Notes: generated from the sequence alone by a model not told the origin. A DNA stretch of 64,000 nucleotides from Rapana venosa (GCA_028751875.1 CM054151.1:44255855-44319854); one strand, 5' to 3'. Shown: positions 43,660 through 56,337, counted from the first letter of the stretch. A program made the numbers and translations.

Positions 43660-43985
43660 TGTTTAGACTACTCCCAAACTACCATTTACCACTACTATAG
43701 TGTAGTGGGTTAGTAAAGTAGTAATAGTAAATTAGAAAAGTAGTAGTAAAAGTAGAAAGTGGTAGTGGTAGAAAAGGGTAGTAGTAGTAGGGAAGGGGGT
43801 ATTTGGTAGTCCTACTCCCAAAACCACCACTACAAACTACTACTACTAAAAAAACTACATGGGCTCAACTACTATTTCTTTTACAAACTGTAACTACTAT
43901 GCTACTGGCTGCTATTTACTACGCTGCGGTTTCAATGGATCTTTGCTACTGTAAGCTACTCCTACAACTGCTAGCCCTTTCTATC
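43660..43985. repeat. Opposed (GTA)n and (CTA)n arms
   Basis: 43700-43798 is rich in tagtagtag/gtagtaa units; 43800-43975 is rich in ctactacta/tactac units. The two arms are complementary in type, so the strand could fold back. The centre near 43690-43710 also has a small imperfect palindrome (ccactactatagtgtagtgg). Confidence 0.6.
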
Positions 43986-44019
43986 CCCAAAAAAATATAA
44001 AAAAAATAAGAAAAGTTTT

Positions 44020-44470
44020 TTGTGGGGCGCTGGTTTGTTTTTTGCGTGCCACACTGTGTCACTTTTGCTCCCCCAAAAATCAACTGTGAAAAAATACTGA
44101 ATTAATCCCCCGGGGGGGCGGGGAAACACATGTAAACAATGGTGGGACTTTCCCCTTTTGGGAGTGATGAGGGAAGCAACACAGTGTGCCCCCAAAATTG
44201 CGGACTACGGCTTTGGGAGCCATGAGGGAAGAAAACACTTTTTTGTGTCCCCCAAAAATTGAGCCCAACTGCATTGAGCCTTTGAGGGAAGCAAAAACCA
44301 GTCTGTTCCCAAAAAATTGAGACATACTGCATTGAGCCATGAGGCCAGCAAAAAAGTATCCCCCAAAATCGAGCCCATACTCCCTTTGAGCCTTTGAGGG
44401 AACAACACAGTCTGCCCAAAATTGAGACATACTGATTGAGCCAGAGGGAAGCAACCAGTACGGGGGGGAG
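44020..44470. repeat. Minisatellite, about 58-bp unit
   Basis: Seven or so units with gcattgagccatgagggaag, acac.gtctg and cccccaaaaattgag..cata. Spacing of the gagcc motif is close to 58 bases. Frames open on minus reflect the repeat. Confidence 0.75.
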
Positions 44471-45045
44471 GGAAAAGTTTTGTTTAAAAAATTGTCCTAA
44501 AAAAAAACCCCCCTTGAGGTAAAAATTTTCAAATGAAGGCGCCCGGGAATTTTCAATTTCGAGCGTGCCCATAAGCTATTTGTTTAGTTAGCCCCCCAAT
44601 TTTGTCTGTTTTCTTTTCCCATTTTTTCCCAAAATACAGATCAAATTTAAAACCAATAAAAATTTTTAAAACAATCCATGCGCCCTGTTTTTTTTAAAAT
44701 TTTCCCGGGGTCTTTCTGAATACCGGGCCTTTTTATACTTAAAGCCCACGGGTAGGGGAAAACGTGCATTGGAAAACCACTTGGGGCCCTTCCCTTCATT
44801 ATTCCCACTTTGCATGATGCTAAAACTGTTTAATCATTCAAAGCCCTGTTTGTTTTTACTGTTAACCCCTTTAGAAAAACAAATCTTTAAATGCTCTGTT
44901 TTGATTTATCTTGGGTTTTTGGGCCTCACTAAAAAACTGTGAAAAAGGGTTTTGGTGCCCATTTTTTCAAAAGTGGCTCACCCCCTCCTGTTTCCTGGGA
45001 ATTTTTAATGCTACAGCTGTTTTGTTCAGTGCTTCAGGGCAAGTC
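44471..45045. other. Smeared sequence, no feature
   Basis: Nothing recognisable on either strand. Confidence 0.35.
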
Positions 45046-45049
45046 AGGA

Positions 45050-46215
45050 GTAAACCTGCCGGAAATGATGTCCGTAAATGGGGCCCCTACCTAAAACCCA
45101 CGGAAGGAAGGGAAAAAGCCCGGGGAAGGGAATCAACCTAGCCCCAAACGGGAAAAGGACACGGAAATGTCCGTAAAGGGAACACCTAGACCAAGGAAGG
45201 ACCCCGGAAATTTTCCGTGAGGGGGTTTCTCCCTAGACCACGGGAAAGGGACAGGGAAAAAAGCCCGTGATGGGATCACCAGACCACTGGAAGGACCCCG
45301 GAAATTCCGTGGGGGGAGGATTTTCCCTAGACCACGGGGAAAACCCCGGAAATGCCCTTTTAGGGGGCCCTTTTAAACTAGGCCCGCGGAAAAAACACAG
45401 AAATTCCGTAAATGGGGCTCAACCCAAGCCCAAATTGGAAGAACAGGGAAAAATGTCCGTGAGGGGGCTCACCTGGGACCACTGGAAGGCACGGAAAGGG
45501 TCCTTTGAGGGGAAATCAAAACCTAGACCACGGGAAAGGACACGAAAATGTCCGGGGGATGGGGCTTTTACCTAAAACCAAGGAAAAGGGAAAAAAGGGA
45601 AAAATGTCCGTGATGGGGCTCAACCTAGGCCGGGGAAAGGGAAACACAAAAATTTTCCCGGGAAAATGGGGCTCTACCTAGACCACGGGAAAAGAAAAAC
45701 CAGAAATGTCCGTGATGGGGCTCAACCTAGCCCCAAGGGAAAGAACCCCCAAAAATGTCCGTGATGTGGTTTTAAAATTAGCCCCACTGGAAGGGGACAA
45801 GGAAATTTTCATGGGGCTCAAACATAGTACTTCAGGGAAAATCAGTGGGGAAAAACCTGCAGGGGCAATGTCCGTGATGAGGCCTCTCCCCTCTAGCCCA
45901 CGTGGAAGCACAAAAGAAATGTCCGTGATGAGGCTCAAACCCCCTAGCCATGGAAGCACAGGAAAGTCCATGGGGGGGCCCCTCCCTTAGCCCCCTGGAA
46001 GAACACAGAAATGTCCGTGAGGGGATCCCCGGAACCACTCCCCAAAAACAGGGGAAAGGCCCGTGGGGGGGCCTCTCCTAGACCATTTAAAAAGAACACG
46101 GAAATGTCCGTAAAGGGCCTCAAACCTGGGGACCACGCAAAAAAAAAAGGAAATGCCCGGGAAAAGGGGCCCTCCCTAGGCCTGTGGAAGAACACGGAAA
46201 TGCCGTGATGGGTCA
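45050..46215. repeat. Minisatellite, about 45-bp unit
   Basis: More than twenty units with aatgtccgtgatggggctca, acctagaccacgggaa and agaacacgga. Because 45 is divisible by three, frames stay open for about 100 codons on both strands (MSVMGLN.A-type on plus, 'TDIS.F'-type on minus). These are not proteins. Confidence 0.8.
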
Positions 46216-46615
46216 TTGAGGGGGGAAAATTTCCCAAATTTTTCTATAGTAAATTGCAAAAAAAACTCACAGTGGACGGTACAGTGAAGCATTTGCGACC
46301 AGCAGGGTTCAACTTGCCGGGTCAAAATTTTTGACTGAAGTAAAAACTCAGAAATAAAAGCGGGCCACGTTTTTTGTTCTGGTGGTTTTGGTTCGTAAGG
46401 CAACTAGCCCCCTGCCACAAAAATAGCACATCTTCCCCCCAAAAGCAGCTTTCTCCTTGCAAAGTGGAGACCCGAAAAGGGTTTTTAGACAAAAACTGAA
46501 ACCCCACACACTGGGAAAAAAGGGCTCGGGAAAAGTGTGAGGGAGTTCAAGTTCAATTAAACACAATTTTTACGCCCGATTTTTTTCTGTTTTTTGAAAC
46601 TAAAGGGGGTTTCAG
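46216..46615. other. Smeared sequence between two minisatellites
   Basis: No feature recognised. Confidence 0.35.
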
Positions 46616-46619
46616 GGTG

Positions 46620-47655
46620 TGCTGTCTCATGGTTTGGGGCACACTGTGTGCCCCTCCCCCGGGGTTGAGGCAAATTTTGTCAAATGTTGTGAAAGTGTTG
46701 CAGTGAACCCTCCCGGGGGGAAGCCAAAGAGGGGGGTTGGGGAAAAAAGGCAGTATGCCACTATTATGAAAATTTTGTGTTTTATTTTTCTGGGGAAAAC
46801 AAGGGAGTATGCCCTTTCCTGAATTTTGTTGTTGATTTTTGGGAATTTCAAGGCAGTTAAAGCCACTAATTTAGACATAGTTGTTTGATTTTCTGGGATT
46901 AAACAAGGCAGTATGCCCCTAAACAAAGGGGGATAGTTTTTGTTGATTTTCCGGGATATTTAAGGCAGTATGCCACTTTCTGACATTTGTGTGTTGATTT
47001 TCCCGGAATTATCAACGCCGTATGCCACTATGATACATAGTGTGTTGATTTTCTGGGATAAAAAGGCCCGTATGCCCCCATATGAAAATGTGTTGATTTT
47101 TTTGGGGTAACAGGCAGTATGCCACCCATGATAACATTTCTGGGTTGATTTTCTGGGATTAACCCCGGCAGTATCCACTATCATGACAAAGGTTTTTGAT
47201 TTTTTGGGATTATCAAGGCAGTATGCCACTATCATGCATAGTGTTTTGATTTTCTGGGATATCCAAAAGGGAGTTGAAATATCAAAAAATAGTGGGGTTG
47301 TTTTTTTGGGGTTATCAAAGGGTATTTCCACAAAGGGTGGGCATAGTGTGTTGATTTTTGGGATATTTAAGGCCGATGCCACTTCCCTGAACATTGTGTT
47401 TTTTTTTTTGGGAAATTTTCAAGGCATAGCCACTTTCAACATAGTGTGGGCATTTTTTGGGATTATAAGGCAGTATGCCACTATGATGACATTTGTGTGT
47501 TGATTTTCTGGGATTATCAAGGGGATTATGCCCCTATCATAGCATAGTGTTTTGATTTTCTTGGGGTTTTCAAGGCATTGCACTATCATGAAACGTTTGT
47601 TGATTTTCTGGGGTATCAATGCAGTATATGACGAATTTTTGGGCATAGCAAGCCT
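46620..47655. repeat. Minisatellite, about 52-bp unit
   Basis: About twenty units with ggcagtatgccactatcatg, acatagtgtgttgattttct and gggattatcaa. The period is 52 bases in the cleaner units (for example 47208-47260). Confidence 0.8.
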
Positions 47656-47699
47656 TTTTAAAAACAGTGTGATGACCGAAAAAATTTTTCATGGGCCAA

Positions 47700-47960
47700 A
47701 TGCACGGCCCCGGGGCGGGCGTGTTTGTTGCGTTTTGTGTGTGGGGGCGTGCGTGTGTATGCATTTCGGAGTGCGGTGTGTGTGGGGCCTTTCAATTTTT
47801 CTATCAAACTATCCAAACCTTTTAAACTATCTATCTATCTATCATTTTATCTATTACTATTATCTATCTTCTACTACCTAAACCCACTACCTATCATCTA
47901 AAGCTTACCTACTTACCCACCTACCTACCTCCCTACTTACCTACCTACCCACCTAAAATT
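47700..47960. repeat. GT-rich then (CTAT)n/(CTAC)n tetranucleotides
   Basis: GT/GC-rich 47715-47790, (CTAT)n 47825-47870, and (CTAC)n/(TTAC)n 47870-47955. Confidence 0.85.
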
Positions 47961-48049
47961 CCATTTTATTTAAATAACAAAATTGTTACTTTAAATCCCT
48001 TTTTTGGGTTTTTCGCATTTGTTTTCCCGCCCGTGGATCCTAAGGAGGG

Positions 48050-48700
48050 GAGGAGGGGAGCGAGAAAGAGGCGGTAGGGGACCCAGACCAGGGAGAGCGT
48101 AGAGAGCGAGACCGGGGAGAGCGATTTGAGGCGAAAAGAGAGAGAGAAAAGGGGGAGAGAGAGAAAGAGATGAGAGAGGGGAGGAAAAGACCCCCCCCGG
48201 AGAGAAGAGAGGGAGAAAAAAAAGAGGAGAGAGAGAGAGAGAGAGAGGGACGGAGAGAGAGAGAGAGAGAGAGAGAAAAGAGAAGAAAAGGGGAGAAGGA
48301 GGGAAAAGGAGGGGGAGAGAGAAGAGAGAGAGAAAAGAGAGAAGGAAAAGAGAGAGAGAGAGAGAGAGAGAGGGAGGAGAGAGAGGGGGAGCGAGAAAAA
48401 TGGAGATGGAGGGGGAAAAGAGAGAGGGAAAAGAGAAAAAGAGAGGGGAGAAGGAGAAAGAGATAGAGAGAGGAAAAGGGGAGAGAGAGAGGAAAAGAAA
48501 AGAAGGGAGAAAAAAAAAGAGAGGGGAGAGGGGAGGGAGAGAAAAGACAAAAGAGAAAAGAGAGAAGGGGAGAGAGTAGGGAAGAGAGGAGAAAAAAAGA
48601 GAGAGAGAAGCCAGGGGCGCAAGGGCCGGGGGAACAGGAAAGGGGAAGGTGGGGGGGGGGGGGAGAGGGAAAGGAGGGGGGAAGGAGTTTTTGGGATTTA
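48050..48700. repeat. Purine tract, (GA)n-rich
   Basis: About 600 bases almost wholly of A and G on plus. The minus strand carries long Ser/Leu/Pro/Phe frames and plus a Glu/Arg/Lys frame; all are compositional artefacts. Confidence 0.9.
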
Positions 48701-49095
48701 AGTATTGTTCTTTGCTGGGAAAGCATGCAATTGGGGTGGAATGGTGAGGGGGGGGGGGGAAGGGAAAATTTTGGGGGGGTGCTGTGGCGCTTGTCCATTC
48801 CCGTTTTGTTCAATTTTGTTTAAAAGCCCCGGCTGTTCGTTGGTCCCCTGTTTTGTTTGTTTCCAGGAAAAACTCCCTTTCCCAAGACCCGGGCTGACCG
48901 GGGAAAATGTGGGGCCCCCCTTTCCCCCCATCGCGGTTTTTCCCTTCCCCCTGAGGGGGTACTAAGGTGCTGTTGTTTGCATAATAGAACCCTTACCTTG
49001 GCCCTTTTAAAGCTTGGTGGGACCTTTTAACCTTTTAAAAACTTTGTAGCTTGCTTAAAGAACGCCGGGTCCCAAAGAAGGGGAAGGCTCAAGGG
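48701..49095. other. Smeared sequence, no feature
   Basis: G/C/T runs; nothing recognised. Confidence 0.35.
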
Positions 49096-49099
49096 TTGT

Positions 49100-49400
49100 T
49101 GTTAATGTTGCATTAGGGGCAATTTGCTTAACTGTTAAAAGGGTGATTAATGGAGCATCAGCTTAACTGTTAAATTTTGGTTTATTGATCCTTAAACAAC
49201 GTTAAAGTCTGTCGGAAAAAATTGGAAACATCAGCTTAATTTTTAAAAGTCTGTTGGATTGGAAAGTTCTGAAAAACCTAGGATTAATGGGGGTTATTTA
49301 CCTGTTAAAAACTGAGAAAAAGCAATTTCACCTGGTTCCGTTGGTTGATAGAGCATCCTTAACTGTTAAGTCCCACTTTATTACCTCAGCTTTTTTAAAA
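49100..49400. repeat. Diffuse tandem repeat
   Basis: Recurring gcatcagcttaactgttaaa/gtctgttgg-type segments at about 49155, 49225, 49290 and 49345. The unit is about 65 bases but too smeared to define. Confidence 0.4.
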
Positions 49401-52240
49401 AATGTCCCCCCTTCCTGATTGGGGAGGTTTGCTTTTGTCAACTTTTTGAAACACAAAAATTTTATGGGGGCACAACCCGGGAAAAAATTTTTTAAACCCC
49501 CAAAAAATTAAATTTTTAACCTTGGTTAAAAAAGGCCCCAAAGCCCTTTAAATGAACTCCTTTTCCTGTTAATTAAAAACTGGGGGGAAAAATTTTTTAA
49601 AACTGCCCCTCCTCCCAATGGGGTTTGGAAAAGGATTTTTTTTGGGGAAATAAAAATCCAAGCAAACTGTTTTTAACCTTCCAAAAAGGAAAAAGTGGGA
49701 ACCCAAAAATCCAAGCTCCCCAAAAAACACGTGGCCCCCCTGGGGGAAAGAGGGAAAAAAGGAAGGGAAAACCCCCCCCCAAATCCTTTTCCCCAAAAAC
49801 TTTTTCCTGTTTTTATAAAGGGGTTTGGGGGGAATTAAAAAAACTCAAAAAATGAAAAACCAAGGGGGATTAAAGAAAACAGAAGGGGGGAAAGAAGGAA
49901 AAATTTTGGGAAAAAAGGGGGAAGAAACATAAAAAAACGAAGGGGGTTTTTAAAAAAACTGGCAGGGGGCAAAGGGAACAAGGTGGGGAAGGTGAAAAAT
50001 GGCTTTTCTTTGAAAAAAAACATGTTTGGGCCCAAAAACCCTTTTGAGGAAAAACAAAAAAAAAAGGGGAGGAAGGGGGCAGGAACCCCCGAACAGCCCG
50101 GGCCCTTTTTAAAAAAGGCCCTTTGGGGTAAGAATTTTCCAATTTTAAAAACCAAGGCAAAACCGGGGGAAAAAATGGAAAACAAGGGCAAAGGGGTTTT
50201 AAAAGGGAAAAGGAAAAGAGGGATGAAAAAAAACGGCTTTAAAACTGGAAGGGGGGTATGGAAAAACTTTTTTAAAAAAAAAGGGAAATTTGGGGGAGGG
50301 CTACAAAGTGTGGCTTAATTTTAACAGGGAAAAAGGGGTTCCTTTTGTCTTTTTCTTTTAAAAATGTTTTAAAACCCCTTTTCAAATTAAAAAAAGGGGA
50401 AAAGGGAAAAAGTTTGGGCCCCTTTTATGGGAAAAAATGCCAAGGACCCCTTTAAAAAAACTGGGCAAAAACTTTTTTTGGGATAAAAATTTTTATTTTG
50501 GAAAATTTTTTAAAAATTTTTCAAACCCCTTTTTAATCCCTTCAAACAACCCCCCCCCCAAAAAAAGGGGGGGTTTGAAAATTTAAGGGGAAATATTGAG
50601 GGAAAAAATTTTTAAAACAAGGGCTTAAAATAAAAAAGGGGGAAAAAATGGGGAATGTAACTAAGGGTTTGGGGAAAAAGGGGAAAAAATTTGGGGGAAA
50701 GGGACCCCCTTTTTTTTTGGGGTTTTTCAATGGGGAGGTAAGGGAAAAAGAAGGGTTTCCCTTCTTGATAAATCATTTTCCAAGGGGGGGTTCAGAAAGG
50801 GAATTGGGGGCCCCGCTTTTATTTTCCCCAAACCCCGCCCTTGGAAAATGATTAAACCTTTCGGAAACCCTTTTAAACCCAACCGGGGAAACATCAAAAT
50901 TCTTGCCTCAAGGGGTTTTGTAAAAACAAAGGGGGAAGTATTTTTTTGGAAAGGTTTTAAATGTTAATCCAGAAAAACAATTCCCCCCCCAAAAAACTAT
51001 AAAAACCCCTTTTACCCCAAAAGTGGAAATAGGGAGTGTAAAAATTTTTTTTAAAGATCAAAAAAGGAAAATTTTAAATTTCCCCTTTTTAACTTTTAAT
51101 TTTTCCTTCCCTTTATTTAAAAGGTTGGGACCCCTTTTTCCCCAAGTCTTCCAACACCCGAACTTTTCTTCTTTTTATTTAAAAGTTGGGGCGACGGGGG
51201 GTTGGTCAAAAGGCCCCCGTGGGGAGTTTACTTGCCACTTTTTTTCCCCCCCAACAGTCCGGATTAAACCCTCCCCCCTCCCCGTTGGACCCGGGAGTGA
51301 AAAACCCCTTTTTTAAACCCCGGCACCCACCCAAAAATACCAAAACAGGAAAAAAAGGGAAAAAACCAAAAATTTGGCCCCACCAAAAACAAAACCAAAA
51401 CAAACCCCCAAAAACAAAAATTTAAAAGAATTAGAAAAGAGGATTGAGGGAATTTAAAAAAGATGAAAAAAGAACAAGCCCCCAGTTTTAGACCACCTTT
51501 TTAATCCCTTTTACCACCCGAAAAAAGGTTTGGGGGGGCCCCCCTTTTTCCCCCTTTAATAATTTGCCGGGTTTTTCTAAATTGGGGTCTGAAACCCCCG
51601 GGGCGGCCCCCAAAAAGAAACCCCCTTTTTTAAATTTTTTTTCCCCTGGAGTTTTTCCCCTAAGGACTTTTTCCAAAAATTCCCGGGCAATAAAAAAATT
51701 TTCCGGGGGGCAAAATTCCAAAATAAATTTTTTAACACCCCACCACCCAAAAACCAACCCCACAACAAAAACCCCACCCCCAACCACCACACACAAAAAA
51801 AACCTTATAGGAGCTCCACCCCAAAAAAAGTTAGGGGGAAGCTTGGGGCCCTTAAGAAGATGAAAAAAAGGAAAAAACCCATTTCACACCCCCAAACGGG
51901 AAAAACGGTTCCTTTACATCCTGGGGGGGCCGCTTTTTAAAAATTTTTTAAAACCCCCTTTAAGCCAATTTTTTGGGGGAAAATTCTCTTTCCCCCGGGG
52001 AAGTTAAAAAGGGTGGAAAGAGAGGATTTTTTTTTGGGGAGAAGATTTGGCCCAAAGAAGACTTGCAAGAACCAACAACCCCGGCCTTTTTTTAAAACCA
52101 AAAATTTGGAAAAACAAAGGGGGGGCCCCCAAAACAAGCCCCCCGGCAAATTTCCCCAATTTCCCCTGGGTTCCCCAAAATTACCACAAAAAAAAGGAAA
52201 AGAAAAAAACCAAAACAAAAATGACAGGGGGGAAAAAACA
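49401..52240. other. Smeared sequence, nothing identifiable
   Basis: The worst-quality stretch of the window. Runs of A, G, C and T follow one another with little intermediate complexity. Open frames are Lys/Gly/Phe/Pro-rich and arise from the runs. Confidence 0.5.
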
Positions 52241-52259
52241 CCCCCTTGGGAAAACCCTT

Positions 52260-52500
52260 AACCATGAAAAGAAGAGAAAAAGAAAAAGGAAAAAGGGGGG
52301 GGGAGAGAGAAGAGAGGAAGAGAGAGAGAGGAGAAAGGAAAAAAGGAGAGGAAAAAAAAAGAAAGAGAAAAAAGAAAAAAGAGACCAACCAAAAAAACAA
52401 AAACAAAAAAAAAAAACAAAAAAACAAAAAAAAAAAAAATGGGGCTTTTTCGAGAGACAAAAAAAAAAAAAAATAAAACACCCCACACAACAAAACCAAA
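52260..52500. repeat. Purine and A-rich tract
   Basis: GA-rich 52265-52385, then (AAAAC)n-like A runs to 52500. Confidence 0.8.
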
Positions 52501-52524
52501 GGCGGGGGGGGGGGGGCAAAGGGA

Positions 52525-52880
52525 AAAGCCAAATGGTTTGAACATTTAACTCGCAATCTGGGCGATCCCGGGGTTTGATTTCCCCTTCAATGGGATATTT
52601 TCCCCCCCGGGGTTTTAACCCTGCAAAATTCCGCTTTCCCCCAAAAATCCCCTTTTGGATGGGCCCATTAAAAACCAGGCCCCTTGTGCGAACTCGCCCC
52701 AAAAAAAACTTTTCCCCCATACTTAAAAAAAACCTGTTCCCCTTTTCCCCTAAGAGTAAAGGGCCCTTTTTTGGCCGGGGGGGAAAAGATGACAGAATTT
52801 TTCAAAAACCGCATAAAAACGGGGAAAGGATGAAAAAAGCAATACTTGCTTATTCCATTATCCCCAAAATTTAAAAAAAT
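52525..52880 (+). mobile_element. Smeared SINE
   Basis: aaaagccaaatggtttgaac, cgatcccggggtttgatttc (B-box position), cttgtgcgaactcgcc, aaaaaacctgttcccc, tgacagaatttttcaaaaac, ggggaaaggatgaaaaaagc and cttgcttattccattatccc follow the order of the SINE at 21222. Confidence 0.7.
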
Positions 52881-52914
52881 TTAAAAAAATTAAAATTTAA
52901 AATAAAAAAAAACA

Positions 52915-53445
52915 AAAAACACACACTCTCACGCCGGGGTGCCGGCCCCCGCCCCCCCCAAACACACACACACCAAAAACCCCAAACACACACACAAAAA
53001 CAACACAACACACAAAACACACATGCCCCCGGGAAAAGCAAACACTTATGCAGGGAAAGGGCCCCCGAGCAGGTACGCAACATGGAGACCCGGAACCTTT
53101 GGGCAACTCACTTGCATAAAGACAGACAGACAGACAGAAAAACCAAAATGTAGACCCGGCGCTATGAGAGACAAAAACAGTTGGAAGGGAATATAAAGAT
53201 TGCAAAAGAAAGGGCAGGGCAGGCGGGGAGACAAGCACAAGGGGAGACCCGGGAGACAGACAGAAGACAAAAGTTTAAATACAAAAAGAAACGCTACACC
53301 CCAACCCAAAAACCCCCAAAAACCCCACAGCACGCACACCCCAACCCACAAGTTAAAATAATTTATATATTAATTTATATATATTATATATTTTTATAAT
53401 ATTTATGGTGTGTGTGTGTGTGTGTTGTGTGTGTGTGTGTTTTAA
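52915..53445. repeat. CA-rich, CAGA and GT blocks
   Basis: CA/CAAAA-rich 52915-53020, (GACA)n 53118-53140, CA-like 53300-53350, a TATA-rich patch at 53362-53400 and (GT)n 53405-53442. Confidence 0.7.
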
Positions 53446-53699
53446 GGGGGAGAAAGAGAGAGAGAGTGTGAAAGCCGGGGGGTCTTAAAAACACCATGTA
53501 AAAAAAACCAAAACCCCAAACCACAAAAATACGTACAAACCCCAAAACACAAAAAACACACACAACCCCCACCACAAACCACACACAACCCCCAAAACAC
53601 CCCACAAAACACAAAACGCACCCCCACTCGCGCCCCCCACACCCACTCACGCACCCCACGCACTTCACGCGAAACGCGCAAACCCCGCAGGGGAATGTA
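53446..53699. repeat. C/A-rich low complexity
   Basis: cacaacccccaccacaaac-type sequence; no coding content. Confidence 0.6.
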
Positions 53700-54320
53700 T
53701 ATACACCCTTTTAAAAACAATTTAAAAGAAGACCCTTTCATTTTCCAGCCCTTTTCTTCTTTTCCTGTCCCCCCCCTTTTTTTTCCCTTCTCTTTATTTT
53801 TTTTTTTGCTCTCCCCCTTTTTTTCCCCCGTGTTTTCTTTTTTTTTCCTTCTTCCCCCTCTTTCTCCCCCTCCTCTTTTTTTCCTCCCGCTCCCTTTTTT
53901 TCTTCTTTTCCTTCTTCTTTTTTTCTTCCTTTTTTCCATTTTTTTAGCCATCTTCTTTTTCGTCCCCTTTTTCCATCTCTCGCTCTTTTTCCCATCGTTT
54001 GTTTTTTCCCTGTTTTCCATTTTCGTTTTTCAAATCTTTTTTTTCTTTCTTCCCCATTGTTTTGGTCGCCTTTCCCCTTTTTTGTTCCTTTTTTGTTTTT
54101 TCCTTTTTTGTTTTTTTTAAATTAAACCTTCTTTTTCCTTTTTTTTTTCAAAACAGTCCTTGGCCTTCCCCCCCACAGCTCCGTTTTTTTTTTTTCATCC
54201 TCAACTTTTAAACCCTTTTCTTTTTTCTTTTTTTTCTTCCCCCTTTTTCTTTCCTGTTGTCTTGTCCTTCCTTTCTATTTTTTTTTTCCGCTTCTTTTTT
54301 CCCTTTTTTCTGGGGTCTTT
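53700..54320. repeat. Pyrimidine tract
   Basis: Almost only C and T on plus, with T runs. Confidence 0.85.
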
Positions 54321-54329
54321 TGGGGGGAA

Positions 54330-55430
54330 AAAAATCCCAAAGGAAAAGGACAGAGAAGAAAAGAGAGAGAGAGAGAGAGAGAGAGAGGAAGAAAGAGAAG
54401 AGAAAAAGGGGAAGAGGCCTGGGGGGGGAGAAGGGGGGGAAGGAAAGGGGAGGCTGGGGGGGGGGGGGGGAGATCCGGAGTGAGGAGGGGGAAAAAACAG
54501 GAGAGGGGGAGAGGGAAAAGGGAAAAGGAAAAAAACAGGAGAGAGTGAAGACATGACAGGGAAAATTAAAGTGGGGTTTTGGGGGGCGGGGGGGGGGGGG
54601 CGAAATAACGAAAAAAAAAAAGGGTGGAGAAGGGGGGGGAAGGAAAGCAAAGGGAAAAGGGGACAGGAGGTGGGAAAAGAAAGGGATTAGGGAGAAAAGA
54701 AGAAAAAGGAAAAAAAAGGAGAAAAAAAAAGGGAAAGAAAGGGGAGAGAGAGGAAAAAAAAGGGTGGGGGGAGGGGAAAAAAGGGGAAAAGAGGAATTGG
54801 GAAGAGGGGGAAAGAAAAACAGGAAAGGAACAAGAAGGTGGCTTGCCAAAGCCCAAAGGGTCCCAGAATGCAAAAAGAAAGAAACGGGGAGGAGGGGAAA
54901 AGGAAAATCAAACTGCGGCAGTCAACACAAACGCAAAATTTTTCAACCGGTGGGAACCCCAACATAAACCCCAAAAAGCGGAAAGCGACGCGAAGGGAAC
55001 GCAAGGAATGTAGTTACGGGAAAGGAGTGGCGGAATTTTGGGGTGGCAAAGAAAAAGGAATGGAATGAAAAGAGGGGAGGGGAGGCATAAAAAAGAGAGG
55101 AGAAGTGGTGAAAAAATAGGAGAGTAGAGAGGAAAAAGGGAAAGGGAAAAAAAAGAGGAAGAAAGATAGATGATAAAAGAAAAGGGTAGATAGAGAGAAG
55201 AGAGAGAGGGAAAAGAGAGGGAAAGGAGAGAGGAGAGAGAGAACAGGGCAGAGAGAGAGAGAGGGAGGGAGGGGGGGTAGGGTTTGAAGACGGTAAATTT
55301 AAAAGGAAAGGGGGGGAAAGAAAGACAAGGCCTCGAAAAAAAAAGAACACACAGAGAAAGGGGGCCCGGGCAAAACAGAAAAAAAGGGAAAGACAGACAA
55401 AGAGAGAGGGGAGAGAAGTTTAGGTGTTAA
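54330..55430. repeat. Purine tract
   Basis: About 1.1 kb of A/G-rich sequence with (GA)n at 54362-54390 and 55195-55270. A less biased island lies at 54835-55030. Confidence 0.85.
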
Positions 55431-56337
55431 AGGGGTCTTTTTTGGCCCCTCCCCTGGGGCCCCCGAATGCCTTTTTTTTCGCCGCTCCGGTCCCGATTTT
55501 TTCTTTTTTCCTCTTTTTGTTTTTTTTTTTCTTTTTTTCCATTTCCTCCTTCTTTTTCCTTTTGACTCTGTTTCTTCTTTCCCTTTTCCTTTTTTTGCTT
55601 GTCGTTGAAGTTTTTTTTTCCTTTTTTTTTTGTTTCCCCTTTCCCCTTTTTCTTCCCTTTTCTCCCTTTTTTGGGCCCTTTTTATCTTCAAACACCTCTG
55701 ACTTTTCCCCCTGATTATGTTGTTTTTCCCCCCTCATCTTTTTTGAGGGCTTTCTTCTTTGCCCCCTGTAGTCCTTTTTTTTTTTTCCTTTTCTTTTTTA
55801 AATTTTCAGGGCCCCGTTGTCCTTTGTCCCCCTCCTCCTTTGTTTTCAAACTTTGTCTCCCCTTCCCCTTGGAATTTTTTTGTTTTTTGTCATTTTTTTC
55901 CTTTGATTTTTTTTTTCTTTCTTTGGGTTTCTTTGTTGGCTTTTAATGTTTTACATGGGCATCTTTCCCACTTTTTATTTTTTCCCTTTTTGGTGAGGGT
56001 TTCCCGGGTTTTTTTTTTTTTCCGTTTTTTTTTTCCCCCCCTTTTTTTCCGGGGCTGTTGTTGTTGTTGTTTTTTTGTTTTCTTCTTTCTTCTTTTTCCC
56101 TTTTCTTTTTTTCCCTTTTTTTTTCCCCTCGTGTCCAAACCCTCCCCACTTTTTTTTCCTCCCCTCCCCCTCCCCCCTCATTTTTCCCCCCGTTCAAACC
56201 TCTCCTTTTTTCCCTCCTTCCCCCCCTCCCCCCTTTCCCGTTTTTCCCCCCCCTCCCCCCTCCCTTGTTTTTTCCCCCTCCTTTCCTCCCCCCCACTTTC
56301 TTCCCCTCCCTTTCCCCCCCTTTCCCCCTTTAACCTC
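55431..56337. repeat. Pyrimidine tract
   Basis: About 900 bases of T/C-rich sequence, C-rich towards the right, leading into the SINE at 56338. Confidence 0.85.

Noticed and set aside
45050..46215. Open frames of about 100 codons with repeated motifs on both strands
   Set aside because: The 45-bp repeat unit is a multiple of three, which keeps frames open on both strands without selection.
49100..49400. tRNA-like segments (gagcatcagcttaactgtta)
   Set aside because: No cloverleaf with a B box can be drawn, and the segment recurs in tandem within smeared sequence.
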